Below the pieces are notes generated by a model that saw nothing but the letters and a program-made list of their open reading frames with translations, searched no databases and was not told where the DNA came from. A stretch of DNA of 64,000 nt, from NCBI GenBank assembly GCA_025094145.1, contig JALLLS010000028.1, positions 1-64,000 on the forward strand, in the 5' to 3' direction. The stretch comes from Spinellus fusiger (Eukaryota; Mucoromycota; Mucoromycetes; Mucorales; Phycomycetaceae). Numbering within the stretch: position 1 is the stretch's first letter; every line of letters starts with the position of its first letter. Position numbers and translations under genes: made by a program. Positions 1 to 9,495 of the stretch are shown one piece after another.

Positions 1-1214
1 CAGCAATGCACATGCTCAAGTATCCTCAACCTATTCTTATGCAACTTTGATATGTCTTCCCCTTCTATGCACATCAACACTGATCTTTCCCTTGGGTCTG
101 ATCATCATCTTATGTCACTTTCTTTTTCTTATGATATGTCCTTGCCTTCTTCTTCATCTTCTTCCCCTTCTTCTTCAACCATCCACCCAAGGTGCCTCTG
201 GAATCTAGCACATTTGAAAGAACAGGATCCATGTGACCTCTATGCCAACACCTTTACCACTCTTTCCTCCCCCCTTTCCACTCATTTACACTCCCTTGTC
301 ACCTCCCCTCCTTCATCACACCCACCCATTGATGATCTCAATGATCAGCTCAATGAGTGCATCTATACATCCTTGGACACTGCTCTGGGAACCAAAAGGC
401 CTTGCCCCTCCCACTGGAAGAAGTACTGGACACCTGCTCTCCAACAAGCTGCTGAAAACAGAGAAAGTTGCTATAGGCAGTGGCAGTATGCAACAGGTAT
501 TGACAAGGTGCACTTGTGGACCCAACACAAGCAAGCACATGCCAGATTCAGGTCTGATGTCCAGGCAGCCAAATGCCAGTCATGGCAGAACTTTTGCAGG
601 TCTCTGGAGACAAACTTTGCCAAGGCAACAGCCAAGGTGAAGCAGCTCAAGAAATGTCACCAGTCTTCACTCTCCTTTTCCCATGCTGATGGTCTGTCCA
701 AGGCAGTAGAGGTAATGGCTTCTCATCTTGCACAGGTGTATAGTGAAGATATCTTTCCTTTGTCCTGTCCTTCCCCTCCTGGTCCCTATGCTCCCCTTAT
801 TCCCTTTCCCTCCCCTGACTCTCCTTCAAGCACCTCCCCTACCTATGTATCCTCCCCCACCCCCTATGTTCCTCTTTCATATTCTTCCCCTTCTGTAGCT
901 AGTGTCCCTTATGAACCCCTATGCTCCCCACCCCTATGTCCCTCTGGTACCTTCAGCACTATGTTCTCTACTGCCATGGTTAGCAAGTGTATCAAGCTAT
1001 TACCCAACAGAAAAGCACCTGGCTCTGATCACTTGAAGGCTGAGATGCTGAAGCCCATTATCCCCATTGTTTCCCCAATCCTTTCCCTTATGTTTTGATT
1101 ATGCTGGCAATGGTCCTACACTCCTTCACTATGGCACCATGCTGCAGTCTTTTCCATTTTCAAGAAGGGTGACTCAGCACTACCAAGCAACTACCATCAT
1201 ATATCCCTATGTCA
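1..1214 (+). pseudogene. LINE (non-LTR retrotransposon) ORF2 fragment: endonuclease C-terminus and start of reverse transcriptase
   Basis: An open frame at 52-1098 carries the end of an apurinic-type endonuclease (SDHHLM, the usual SDH catalytic motif) and then the linker leading to a reverse transcriptase (PNRKAPGSDHLKAEMLKP, like the conserved NRKAPGPDxLxxE stretch). After a stop at 1098 the same kind of protein continues (W..A..FSIFKKGD....NYHHISL, the RT PIFKKGD-NYRPISL motif). The fragment is then cut at about 1214 by an LTR-like repeat. The 5' part lies outside the window. It resembles the second LINE at 16233-19962 in organisation but differs in sequence, so it is probably another family. 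It is a dead copy. Confidence 0.75.
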
Positions 1215-1762
1215 TGTTCCAACTTCAATCCAAAGATTCTCTATGAATAAGTCAACACAAGTAGTGTACTGTGACATTCAGAATACTCTATGAAAGCTTG
1301 AGTGTACACAAGTAACATAGTACATCTCTGTATCATCTCACTGATTGGTTGTAACTACAAATCACCTTCTAAAGCTCAGTGTACTATCAGACACTTAACA
1401 AGAGCTATCTTCATTAATAATCCTAACAGAACAATATTGACCTATCAGAGTCAATTGAGTAAAGACTCATAATAATTAATGGTTTCAATAATGGAGTGCT
1501 TATCCCAGGAACCAACCATAAGGTCAAAGAAAGTGAATTCTACCATAAGGTAGAATGTCCCCACCAACCATTTAGTTGTAATTGTGAAGCAGCCATAAGG
1601 TTGACTATCATGACTACCATAAGGTAGAATAGATTATCCTACCATAAGGTAGAAGCCACTGAAGAATAAGCACCCACCAAAAGTATAAATAGTGAACCTT
1701 TCTTTACTCAATAAAAATTATCTTTGTTCAGTCTTGTTAATCTACCTGTCCAAACAATCTCA
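1215..1762 (+). repeat. LTR-like unit, copy A
   Basis: The unit starts at TGTTCCAAC and ends CAATCTCA. It contains a TATAAATA box at about 1682 and AATAAA at about 1711, the order expected for U3 and R of an LTR. It also contains five copies of CCATAAGG (1516, 1543, 1593, 1617, 1642), several of them in short hairpins with CTACC/GGTAG arms. Other copies are at 2378-2930 (-), 7382-7934 (-) and 12655-13207 (+). Copy A lacks the first five bases seen in the other copies. The left flank is LINE sequence and the right flank is the inner part of the inverted repeat. Confidence 0.75.
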
Positions 1763-2068
1763 GTTGGTTTTGTAATAAAAAAAGTATCAAAAAAGATAGG
1801 ATTAAAAAAATATTAAATTCAAAAGGGAATTAATCAGACTCAAAACAAGATGCTTTTATTAAAACAATTTTGACATGTCTATTTAGTATAAATAGACAAG
1901 TGGCTGTGTACTGAATATGATCTATTACTGTTTTAGGATGCTTGTCAAATAATGGCCTGTTCAGTAGACTTTAATATGCATTGTCTTAACTATGAATTAT
2001 GTTATAAAAAGGAGACAACTTAATAATTGGTCTGTGACTGCTACTGTTGTCTTCATGATTACAACAGG
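1215..2068 (+). repeat. Left long terminal inverted repeat of the Rep-PolB element
   Basis: This 854 bp stretch matches the reverse complement of 7076-7934 over its whole length with only scattered differences. Its outer 548 bp (1215-1762) is the LTR-like unit found four times in the window. Its inner 306 bp (1763-2068) is found only here and in the right arm. The arm ends inside the Rep reading frame, so the first 14 codons of Rep are part of the repeat. Confidence 0.85.
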
Positions 2069-2380
2069 AGAAACCAAAAGGGTTTTGTTACTTATTTTTT
2101 ACCAGTAGATATTGATGAGAGGAAAAAGTTCAATGAAAAAATAAATCTTAAAAATATCTTAAACTTTTATAAATGTGGTTCTACCAAAAATGCAGATATG
2201 TATAAACCAAATGAAACACATTTAAAAGGGTTCAAGGGTTTTAGAGACAACTTGAAAGAATTTATGGCAGTAAAGGAGTACCACACAAACAAAGATGGTT
2301 TAAAAGATATGGATAGGCCACACTACCATATCTACTTTAACTGCTATAATCATGTGATTATTCAGACAAGTAGAAAGTAA
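2027..2380 (+). pseudogene. HUH-type Rep endonuclease fragment
   Basis: The frame of 117 codons ends in an HUH-like signature, DRPHYHIYF, in which two histidines flank a bulky residue, preceded by EYHTNKDG. This is the metal-binding motif of rolling-circle replication initiators. Upstream residues (FVTYFLPVD) could hold the first Rep motif. The frame is cut at about 2378 by an inverted LTR-like unit and appears to resume after 2930. The catalytic tyrosine motif cannot be placed with certainty. Homology to CRESS-virus or parvovirus-like Reps is inferred from the HUH motif plus the SF3 helicase downstream. Confidence 0.5.
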
Positions 2381-2930
2381 CAAGACTGAACAAAGATAAT
2401 TTTTATTAAGTGAAGAGTGGTTCATTATTTATACTTTTTGTGGGTGCTTATCCTTCAGTGGCATTCTACCTTTTGGTAGTTAATGATTAGTCCATGGCAT
2501 AGCTTATTGATAGATGCAACCATATGGTTGGTGTAGATAATTTATCCTATGGTAGTTTACATAGGTGTAGCTTTATGGTTGGTGTAGGTGTTCTACCTAA
2601 TGGTAGACTACATGTTGGAGCCTTATGGTTGGTTCATTGAATAAGCACACCATTATAGAGCCATCTATTATGTCTTCACTTTTAATTGCCTTTGATAGGT
2701 CTTATTTAATCCACTAAGGATTTATAGATGAAGGCAGCTCATTAAGTGTCCAATAATAATTTGAGCTTAGAAGGTTGATTTGTAGTTACAACCAATCAGT
2801 GAGATGATACAGAGATGTACTATGGTACTTGTGTGCACTCAAGCTTTCATAGATTATTCTGAATGTCACAGTACACTACTTGTGTTGACTTATTCATAGA
2901 GAATCTTTGGATTGAAGTTGGAACACAACA
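2378..2930 (-). repeat. LTR-like unit, copy B (inverted, most diverged)
   Basis: This is the reverse complement of the LTR-like unit, from ...CACAACA at 2930 back to the polyadenylation region near 2378. It is more diverged than the other three copies, with altered hairpin motifs (ACCATATGGTTGG-type variants), and so is probably the oldest insertion. It lies inside the Rep gene and separates the HUH motif from the rest of Rep. Confidence 0.75.
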
Positions 2931-3307
2931 AATCAAGTAAAATTGTCCAATAAAGATTGTTTTGACATTGAAGGATTCTATCCAAATATTAAAAAGGTGA
3001 ATTATAAAAAAAGTCTCATTGAATGTATTATAAAAACATTGAATCAAGATTATAGTAACAAAGATAATTGTATCCTCTATAATTTTGATCCCAACTATGT
3101 TTTAAAATCAATGAAAGACAAGAAAAAGCAGATTGGATTTGAACTAATATATAATGGTATGGATATTGTAAATTTTATTGAAAATATCCTGGTACAATCT
3201 ATGATATCCACCAACTTGAATACGGTTTAAATTATTACAATCATGCAAAATGAAAGAAAGAAATAAAGAAGAACAAGAAAGATCTAAAAAAGATAACACT
3301 GTTTAAT
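2931..3307 (+). pseudogene. Rep middle region, between HUH domain and helicase
   Basis: The frame 2943-3230 gives a lysine- and asparagine-rich protein of 95 codons starting ...DCFDIEGFYPNIKK. Near 3185 the coding sense shifts to another frame, which continues through one stop at about 3253 directly into the Walker A region of the helicase. I recognise no family-specific motif. The position between an HUH motif and an SF3 helicase matches the linker of Rep proteins. Confidence 0.45.
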
Positions 3308-3960
3308 TTGGACTTTGAATTTACAAATGAATATAAAGAACCCCAAGTATTTATTTGTGGCCCTAGTAATACTGGTAAAACAAATGGTGTTATTAAAGTA
3401 TTAGATAAAGTTGGCCATAATGGCTTTGAAATACCATCTGCAAATAATTCTTGGAATGATTATGATGAGGATATTATAGATTACCTCTATTATAATTAAT
3501 TCAAAGGGCAAATTCCAGTAACCTTCTTGAATAAAATCCTCCAAGGACCAACTGAAAAACAAAGGCTGAATATACCAAACCAATATAAAACAAATTATAT
3601 CAAAAAGAAATTGCCAATATTTCTTCTATCAAATTATTTTCCCTGTGAATGTTATGATACTAACATGGAGAGCAAAAATAGAATTAAAGTGCTTCTAAAT
3701 TGTTTGATAGTTGTTTGGGTAAACATGAAACACAAAGCCTTTGTAGTTCATGCACCAGAATCAGTAAAACATAAATACAAAGTTTATGATTATTTCTGGG
3801 GAGAAAGTGCTATGGAACTAGATAAAGATTTCTTTAAAAAAGATGAAGAAAATTATCATGATAATAATGATAATAATTCAGATAATGAAGAAAACTCTGA
3901 TGACAATAATAATAGTGGAAAAAATGTTACCAATGATAAGAAAGAGATAACATATAAAGA
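3308..3960 (+). pseudogene. Superfamily 3 helicase domain of Rep
   Basis: The sequence shows Walker A GPSNTGKT, a Walker B-like hydrophobic stretch (DIIDYLYYN followed by FKG after a stop at 3497), and the SF3 motif C as PIFLLSNYF, with a basic residue pair further on as in an arginine finger. This order and spacing is that of SF3 helicases of small DNA virus and plasmid Reps. The Walker B acidic residue is lost to the stop codon TAA. Downstream is a very acidic, asparagine-rich linker (3840-3925, D/E/N runs) that leads without a stop into the polymerase region. Confidence 0.65.
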
Positions 3961-5700
3961 TCCAACCGTTACATCGACACTAGATAGTGTTGATATAAGC
4001 AAGAAATGGATGAACAAAAAAATCCACAAAGAAAAAGAGTTGAACAGAAAAATATTCTCTTTTGATTCAATTTATTTTCAGAACTGTAAGGAAAATGTAG
4101 TAGTATTTGATTTTGAAAACATTTTCAATGGTCTAAATATTTGTGAAAGTAATTTTTATAGACTCAACTATTGGTATGATATCATTTGAATACTACAAAA
4201 ACAATTTATTAATAAGAAAAAAATGTTGGTCTGTTAAAAAAAATTTAAACAAAAAATTCCTAAACAATAAAAGAGGAATAACAAGATGGTTTGAAGGGGA
4301 TAATGATAAAAAGGATATGTTCAATGCATTTATAAACTTTCTAGCATCAATAAAAAATTGTTTTCTTGTAGAATTTAATAGCTTGATGTCAAAACAATTT
4401 GCCTCAAAAGATAGAAAAATCTGCAAACCATTTGATATAACCTGTCTAATTCTGAAATTAGGAATAGACCTAAATATTAGAGGTATGTCTGATAGTGATG
4501 TGGACTTTAAAGGTTATATCAAACTTATTGAAGGCATCTGGCTATTAGATACATGGCATATCCTTTCATTGACAAATGTCCTAAGAAAAGCAGAAAAACT
4601 TTATTTTAAAGATTTCCTAGATGGTTGGAGTGAATTTATTTACTGCAAGGAAAATAATACTTCCCCAAACAAATATACTAAAGAACAAAAAACTTTTCTA
4701 AAAAAAAGCAGAAATATAAAGTATCATATACACAAATTGATATGGAGTTATCTGGTGAAAAAGAAATTTCTTTAGTAGGGTCATATTGTTCCAAAGATAT
4801 AACTCTTACATGAGATCTTTTCAAGAAATGCTTATTCTTCAAAGGTATAAAAATGGTATCTCAGCAATATTACAACAATGAATTTTCAATAATTTATCTA
4901 TTCAGATCAAGTATCTTAAATACATACTTGAAGAAAAAAGAATATAACAATATATATAATATCTATACAACTAATAAAAATTATAAATTTTTAATTGTTG
5001 GTACCAAAGTAATAAATCCTAAACAAGAATTTTATGAAAATGTTGATACAATGGACTTTGCATCTTTGTACCTTTCAATCATTATCAAAAATAATATTTC
5101 ACCTGAAACCTTTATCAAAGTAATTTATAAAAGTAAAATTACAAAAGAAGATCTAGCAAAAGATAGAAAAACATATAATATTTGTGATTGCCATATGAAT
5201 ATAAATATCATTAACACTAATACTAGCAATAGTGACCACAATATAAGAATGATGAAATTTATAGATTTAATTAAAAAAACTAATAGCAATAAATTCTATT
5301 CTTATTTCTACAAATCCAATATAAAATTTGGCATAGTAACAGATCTTTTAATAAACACAATTCAAACTAGATTTAAACTAAAAAATATGGCAAAAAATAC
5401 TAAAAAGGGAAATCCTATTATATACATTTATAAAATCAAACACAATGCTTTAAAAACAAACATGAATGCAACATAAATTATTTGCTGTAAGTTTTAATAA
5501 AATTTATAATCTATTTGTTGCAGGCGCAGTTACTGGAGAAAATAAAAAATATATAGAATAAATGGATAGACATCACTTATTTGCATGGACAGCTGTGGAA
5601 GAAGTGGGATATGATAAAGTTACTAAAAGTATTTACAGTAATGGAATGTTTCAGAAAATAGTATATATAATAGCCAATTGCATATTTTAATAAAAAAAAG
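3961..5700 (+). pseudogene. Family-B DNA polymerase, exonuclease domain and palm motifs A and B
   Basis: The exonuclease starts with VVVFDFEN (DxE of Exo I) at about 4098, in the same open frame as the helicase C-terminus. A shift to a second frame occurs near 4150. That frame carries YCKEN near 4640, resembling Exo III YCxxD with D changed to N. Palm motif A is DFASLYLSIIIKNNISPETF at 5053, matching DxxSLYPS with P changed to L. Motif B is KTNMNAT at about 5455, like KxxxNSxYG, and is cut by TAA at 5473. A GTAAGT...GCAG pair at 5486-5534 could be a 50 nt intron. Coding-like sequence goes on to about 5685. Family assignment is firm; the subfamily is not. Confidence 0.7.
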
Positions 5701-5754
5701 AAGTCAAAACAAAAACCTGGATTCCTAAAGTAGGGTAGTTTATACCCAAGGTCA

Positions 5755-6045
5755 AGTTAAGTTGTTGGTTCTTGCTCTGGTTTCTATTTGTTCTCTTGTT
5801 TGTTTGTTTTGGTTGTCCATGTATAGAAGAAGTCTCTGTTACCTATTCTTTTGTTCCTCCCCAGATCTGCTCCCAGAGTGTCCCCTTCAGACCACTACAA
5901 CCATAGTCCCTGCAGCAATAAGAACTAAGTTCCCCCTACACACCACACCAGATCTCACCCAACCCCTATATATACAAGAGCAGCTAGCCTTTCTCTGAGA
6001 TCCTGCAAGTCTTAAAGAACAAACCCCTTGCCCAAATATATAAAT
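5755..6045. repeat. GC-richer insertion inside the polymerase gene
   Basis: About 290 bp with a clearly higher C and G content than the flanking AT-rich polymerase sequence. It begins near TGTTGGTTC (5762) and has a TATATATA box at about 5969. It lies between palm motifs B and C of the polymerase. Size, TG start and TATA box suggest a solo LTR of another retroelement. I could not find a clean target duplication or its partner in this window. Confidence 0.4.
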
Positions 6046-6565
6046 ATTTAATTTTTGTAGAAGAATACATGCTAAATAAAGAAATTTCAGTGTTATATAG
6101 TGACAGATAATATTTTCTACATAAATCCAAACAAAGAAAATAACATTCTCCAAGAAGTAAATACACTTTTAAAAGATACATTTGGTGAATATAATGGAAA
6201 ATAATATCTTACAATGAATTGAGAGAAAATTATAGATAAAATCTATTTCCCAGACAAAAAAAAACTATATAATTCTTAAAAATAATAATCTTTACATCAA
6301 AGGATTACAAACATCTTTAATTTCATCAAGTCTAAAAGATATATTATACAACCTGTTTAAAGACATATTATTAATAACAGATAAAACAAAGAATAATGAT
6401 ATATTATTTCAATGTTATTCAAAAGTTTATAGTATGAATTTGAAAAATGTACAATTCTGTAAGGAGAACAATAAGGACTATACAAAGAAAGATCTAATGA
6501 AACTAGTAGAACTTTATGATCAAAACTATATCAATGAGAATAATATTCTACCATTCTATTATTGA
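6046..6565 (+). pseudogene. Family-B DNA polymerase, palm motif C and thumb remnant
   Basis: In one frame, 6098 onward reads VTDNIFYINPNKENNILQEV, which matches the YxDTDSxF motif C of family-B polymerases with the first aspartate lost and S changed to N. Further on, near 6290, KGLQTSLISSSLKDILYN resembles the thumb region KGxxxxRxxxxxxxK. Multiple stops are present. It is the continuation of the polymerase at 3961-5700 after the inserted piece. Confidence 0.55.
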
Positions 6566-7075
6566 AAATAGTGGGCTTGACCACCTATTCTTGTAGAACC
6601 TATTATAGTTATTCCACATATGTAAAATGTATATTAGCATAAATAGTGAGAAGAAATACACCCTTTGCATTTTTGAGAAATATAATCTTATTATTCCAAA
6701 CAGTACACTTTTGCTTAAGGATTTCAAACACTATAAAAGTTTTGGGTTAGAAAAAGACACTAATAAATATTGTAACTCTGGACAATAGTGACAATACAAG
6801 AATTGTAAATTCAATGAATATCATGCATAAACTATTAGGATCTCTGGGTTATAGGAAACTATTAGACAATATTAAAAAATTGTTTACAACTTGGAAAAAA
6901 AATAAAAAGAAACATTAAAAAGAGTTAAATATAAATAACTTTATTGAAGGTTTAGATGTCTAAACATTAATGAATAATAGCTGGAATGATATCATAAGTG
7001 GTTAAAGGTTGAATAATTTAAAGTACTTAGTACAAATGGTTTATGTTATTTTCATTGCTCAAATAAAATAACCAA
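6566..7075. other. AT-rich tail of the Rep-PolB element, no gene recognised
   Basis: The stretch is AT-rich like the polymerase region, with short broken frames in several phases (for example around 6680-6780) that may be the end of the polymerase or a small extra gene. I see no motif. It ends at the right inverted repeat. Confidence 0.5.
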
Positions 7076-7934
7076 CCTGTTGTAATCATGAAGACAACAG
7101 TAGCAGTCACAGACCAATTATTAAGTTGTCTCCTTTTTATAACATAATTCATAGTTAAGACAATGCATATTAAAGTCTACTGAACAGGCCATTATTTGAC
7201 AAGCATCCTAAAACAGTAATAGATCATATTCAGTACACAGCCACTTGTCTATTTATACTAAATAGACATGTCAAAATTGTTTTAATAAAAGCATCTTGTT
7301 TTGAGTCTGATTAATTCCCTTTTGAATTTAATATTTTTTTAATCCTATCTTTTTTGATACTTTTTTTATTACAAAACCAACTGAGATTGTTTGGACAGGT
7401 AGATTAACAAGACTGAACAAAGATAATTTTTATTGAGTAAAGAAAGGTTCACTATTTATACTTTTGGTGGGTGCTTATTCTTCAGTGGCTTCTACCTTAT
7501 GGTAGGATAATCTATTCTACCTTATGGTAGTCATGATAGTCAACCTTATGGCTGCTTCACAATTACAACTAAATGGTTGGTGGGGACATTCTACCTTATG
7601 GTAGAATTCACTTTCTTTGACCTTATGGTTGGTTCCTGGGATAAGCACTCCATTATTGAAACCATTAATTATTATGAGTCTTTACTCAATTGACTCTGAT
7701 AGGTCAATATTGTTCTGTTAGGATTATTAATGAAGATAGCTCTTGTTAAGTGTCTGATAGTACACTGAGCTTTAGAAGGTGATTTGTAGTTACAACCAAT
7801 CAGTGAGATGATACAGAGATGTACTATGTTACTTGTGTACACTCAAGCTTTCATAGAGTATTCTGAATGTCACAGTACACTACTTGTGTTGACTTATTCA
7901 TAGAGAATCTTTGAATTGAAGTTGGAACACAACA
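7076..7934 (-). repeat. Right long terminal inverted repeat; includes LTR-like unit copy C (7382-7934)
   Basis: Reverse-complement partner of 1215-2068. Inner part 7076-7381 mirrors 1763-2068, and outer part 7382-7934 is a complete LTR-like unit ending GAACACAACA. Its CCTTATGG motifs and hairpins (about 7494-7630) mirror those of the left arm. The near-identity of the two arms contrasts with the decayed interior, which suggests that the arms exchange sequence by gene conversion or that the right arm arose late. Confidence 0.85.
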
Positions 7935-8037
7935 CTATAGTAATAGTATAGTATTAGCTACAGTATTATTAGCTATATTATTATAATAAACAATTTTATC
8001 CATTAACAATTTTGTTCATAAACAATATTATTTATTG
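7935..8037 (+). repeat. AT-rich dispersed repeat W, copy 1
   Basis: The block starting CTATAGTAATAGTATAG and running to ATTTATTG is repeated with few changes at about 24795-24897. The gypsy 5' LTR starts directly after it, so this copy was the target of that insertion. The LTR-like unit copy C abuts its left side. Confidence 0.7.
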
Positions 8038-8317
8038 TGTTGGATAATCACATTTCCATAAACAGAAATATCAATCATCCCAGTCAACAGAAACACAAAT
8101 TGCCTAAATGGGACCACATGGTAGAAGATGAGTTAGTAGCAAGGCATATATCTCAGGGATGATACTGTAGTAACAGGGGCCTTTTCCATAGCTTTTATTA
8201 GTAGACAATATCAATTAGAAAAGTATAAAAGAAGAGAGAAAGACCCATCAATAAAGATCAGACTTTGTTTACTCTTTGAACTGTCTGGATTTCCTTTGGT
8301 TAAACCCAAAGACAACA
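8038..8317 (+). repeat. 5' LTR of the Ty3/gypsy element, followed by a primer-binding site
   Basis: The 280 bp begin TGTTGGATAATC and end AAAGACAACA, giving a perfect TGTTG/CAACA terminal inverted repeat. A TATAAAAG box is at about 8223 and AATAAAG at about 8250. Two bases after the end comes TGGTAGCTGAAG (8320), which has the TGG start expected of a tRNA primer-binding site. The sequence is unrelated to the 550 bp unit at 12655-13207, so the latter is not this element's 3' LTR. Confidence 0.65.
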
Positions 8318-8646
8318 ATTGGTAGCTGAAGTATAAGATTCTCTGACCTTTTTTTTATTTTGCCCCAAGATATATAAACACTGCCAAAGAGCAAGGACCC
8401 AAAGATACCTACAATCAAGAAGACAAGAACCAGCTTGAGGTAGAAGAAAAAACACAAGAACTCCTGCCCTAGGAATATCAAGAACCATACAGAAGAACAA
8501 GACTGGTACCCCATATCCCAGAAGAATACCAATTAGAACCAACCCAAGAAAGAATAACTCTGTGGGAAAAGTGTACAAGAATCCTAGTATCTGAATTCCA
8601 GACATCCTACCCAATTAAAGAAATGTCTTAAGAAAACAGCTAGACT
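8318..8646 (+). other. gypsy leader between primer site and gag
   Basis: About 330 bp between the presumed primer-binding site and the first gag methionine at 8647. It holds no gene; it is ordinary untranslated leader, possibly with the packaging signal, which I cannot identify by eye. Confidence 0.4.
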
Positions 8647-9495
8647 ATGTTAACAGAAGCCCTAACCACAGCATTCAAGGCCTTAATAGAAAACCAGACC
8701 AAGCCTATCAATATTAGTCCACCAGAATGTTACTATGGAGAACAAAATGCACCACAAGTAGAAGGATGGGTAAAGGCTATAGAGAAGTACACCAACTTCT
8801 ACAAACATAATGATCTCAAGAAGATAGCTGTTACCACTAATCTCCTAAGAGATAGAGCCAGGCTTTGATGGCAGTATGTTGAGGCCACAGGACCAACTAT
8901 TGATACATGGAGCACTTTTGTTGCTCTCTTGTATAAAGAGTTCAGACCAATCAACTCCACAATAATGGCCAGAGACCATATTGCCAGTCTCCAACAGAGA
9001 AGGACTGTGGAAGAATATGTCAATGCATTTAGGAATGCCATGTTGGATGTACCCAATATGACAAACACCAAAGCCTTAGACAGCTTTTTCAGGGGGTTAT
9101 GCACCAATGTGAGAACCAATGTTATGATCCATGGGCTGCAGCTACTCAGGGAGGCCATGAGGATGGCCTTAGCTCACAAGAATGAAAGTCAGACTGACCA
9201 GAGAAACATGTTTCCTTCACAAGGTTTCCAACCTTTTTGCCCATCCACCCAGCTAACTGCATACTGCCCTAGACCAATGGAGTACTCTGAGGCCACCCCA
9301 ATGGACCTGGATATTATCCAACAAGGAAGCCATCCATATCAGCCTAGGAGTCTCCCACCAAGAACAAGAACATTTAACTCCAAATCTCAGGATCACTCAG
9401 GGGTAGTCTGTTTTTGGTGTAAGAAGACAAGACACATGAAGCATAACTGCCAAGCAAGACTGAATGCCATCAAGAAGCTAGATAAAGACTACTAA
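8647..9495 (+). pseudogene. gypsy gag
   Basis: Two frames in the same phase (8647-8868 and 8929-9495) are separated by a TGA at 8866 between RARL and WQYVEA, where an arginine codon CGA is likely. The protein is a retrotransposon Gag capsid (IASLQQRRTVEEYVNAFRN and similar). Its C-terminus has one zinc knuckle, CFWCKKTRHMKHNC (CX2CX4HX4C) at about 9410-9455. Gag ends with TAA at 9493, and the pol frame is -1 relative to it from 9486 across an A7 run. Confidence 0.75.

Larger units (their letters stand above)
1215..7934 (+). mobile_element. Rep-helicase-PolB element with long terminal inverted repeats (degenerate)
   Basis: The two ends, 1215-2068 and 7076-7934, are near-identical inverted repeats of about 855 bp. 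Between them the DNA is much more AT-rich than its surroundings and all recognisable coding pieces point right: an HUH nuclease fragment, a Rep-like linker, an SF3 helicase with Walker A, and a family-B DNA polymerase with exonuclease and palm motifs. A 550 bp LTR-like unit (2378-2930) interrupts Rep, and a GC-richer piece (about 5755-6045) interrupts the polymerase. Several stops and frameshifts show it is inactive. Combining HUH Rep, SF3 helicase and PolB is known from few groups, bidnaviruses being a precedent for a parvovirus-like helicase plus PolB. Assignment to any known group is inference. No capsid, integrase or RNA polymerase gene is visible. Confidence 0.65.

Noticed and set aside
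316..540. Antisense frame within the LINE fragment
   Set aside because: It is a shadow of the + strand LINE protein with no motif.
1516..1649. CCATAAGG motifs as MADS-box (CArG) sites
   Set aside because: A CArG box needs CC(A/T)6GG; these have four A/T bases between CC and GG.
1215..7934. Helitron interpretation of the HUH element
   Set aside because: Helitrons couple HUH Rep to an SF1 Pif1-like helicase and lack inverted repeats. Here the helicase has SF3 motifs and the ends are long inverted repeats.
1215..7934. Polinton/Maverick
   Set aside because: PolB and inverted repeats fit, but I see no retroviral-type integrase, capsid, protease or packaging ATPase, and Polintons do not carry HUH Rep.
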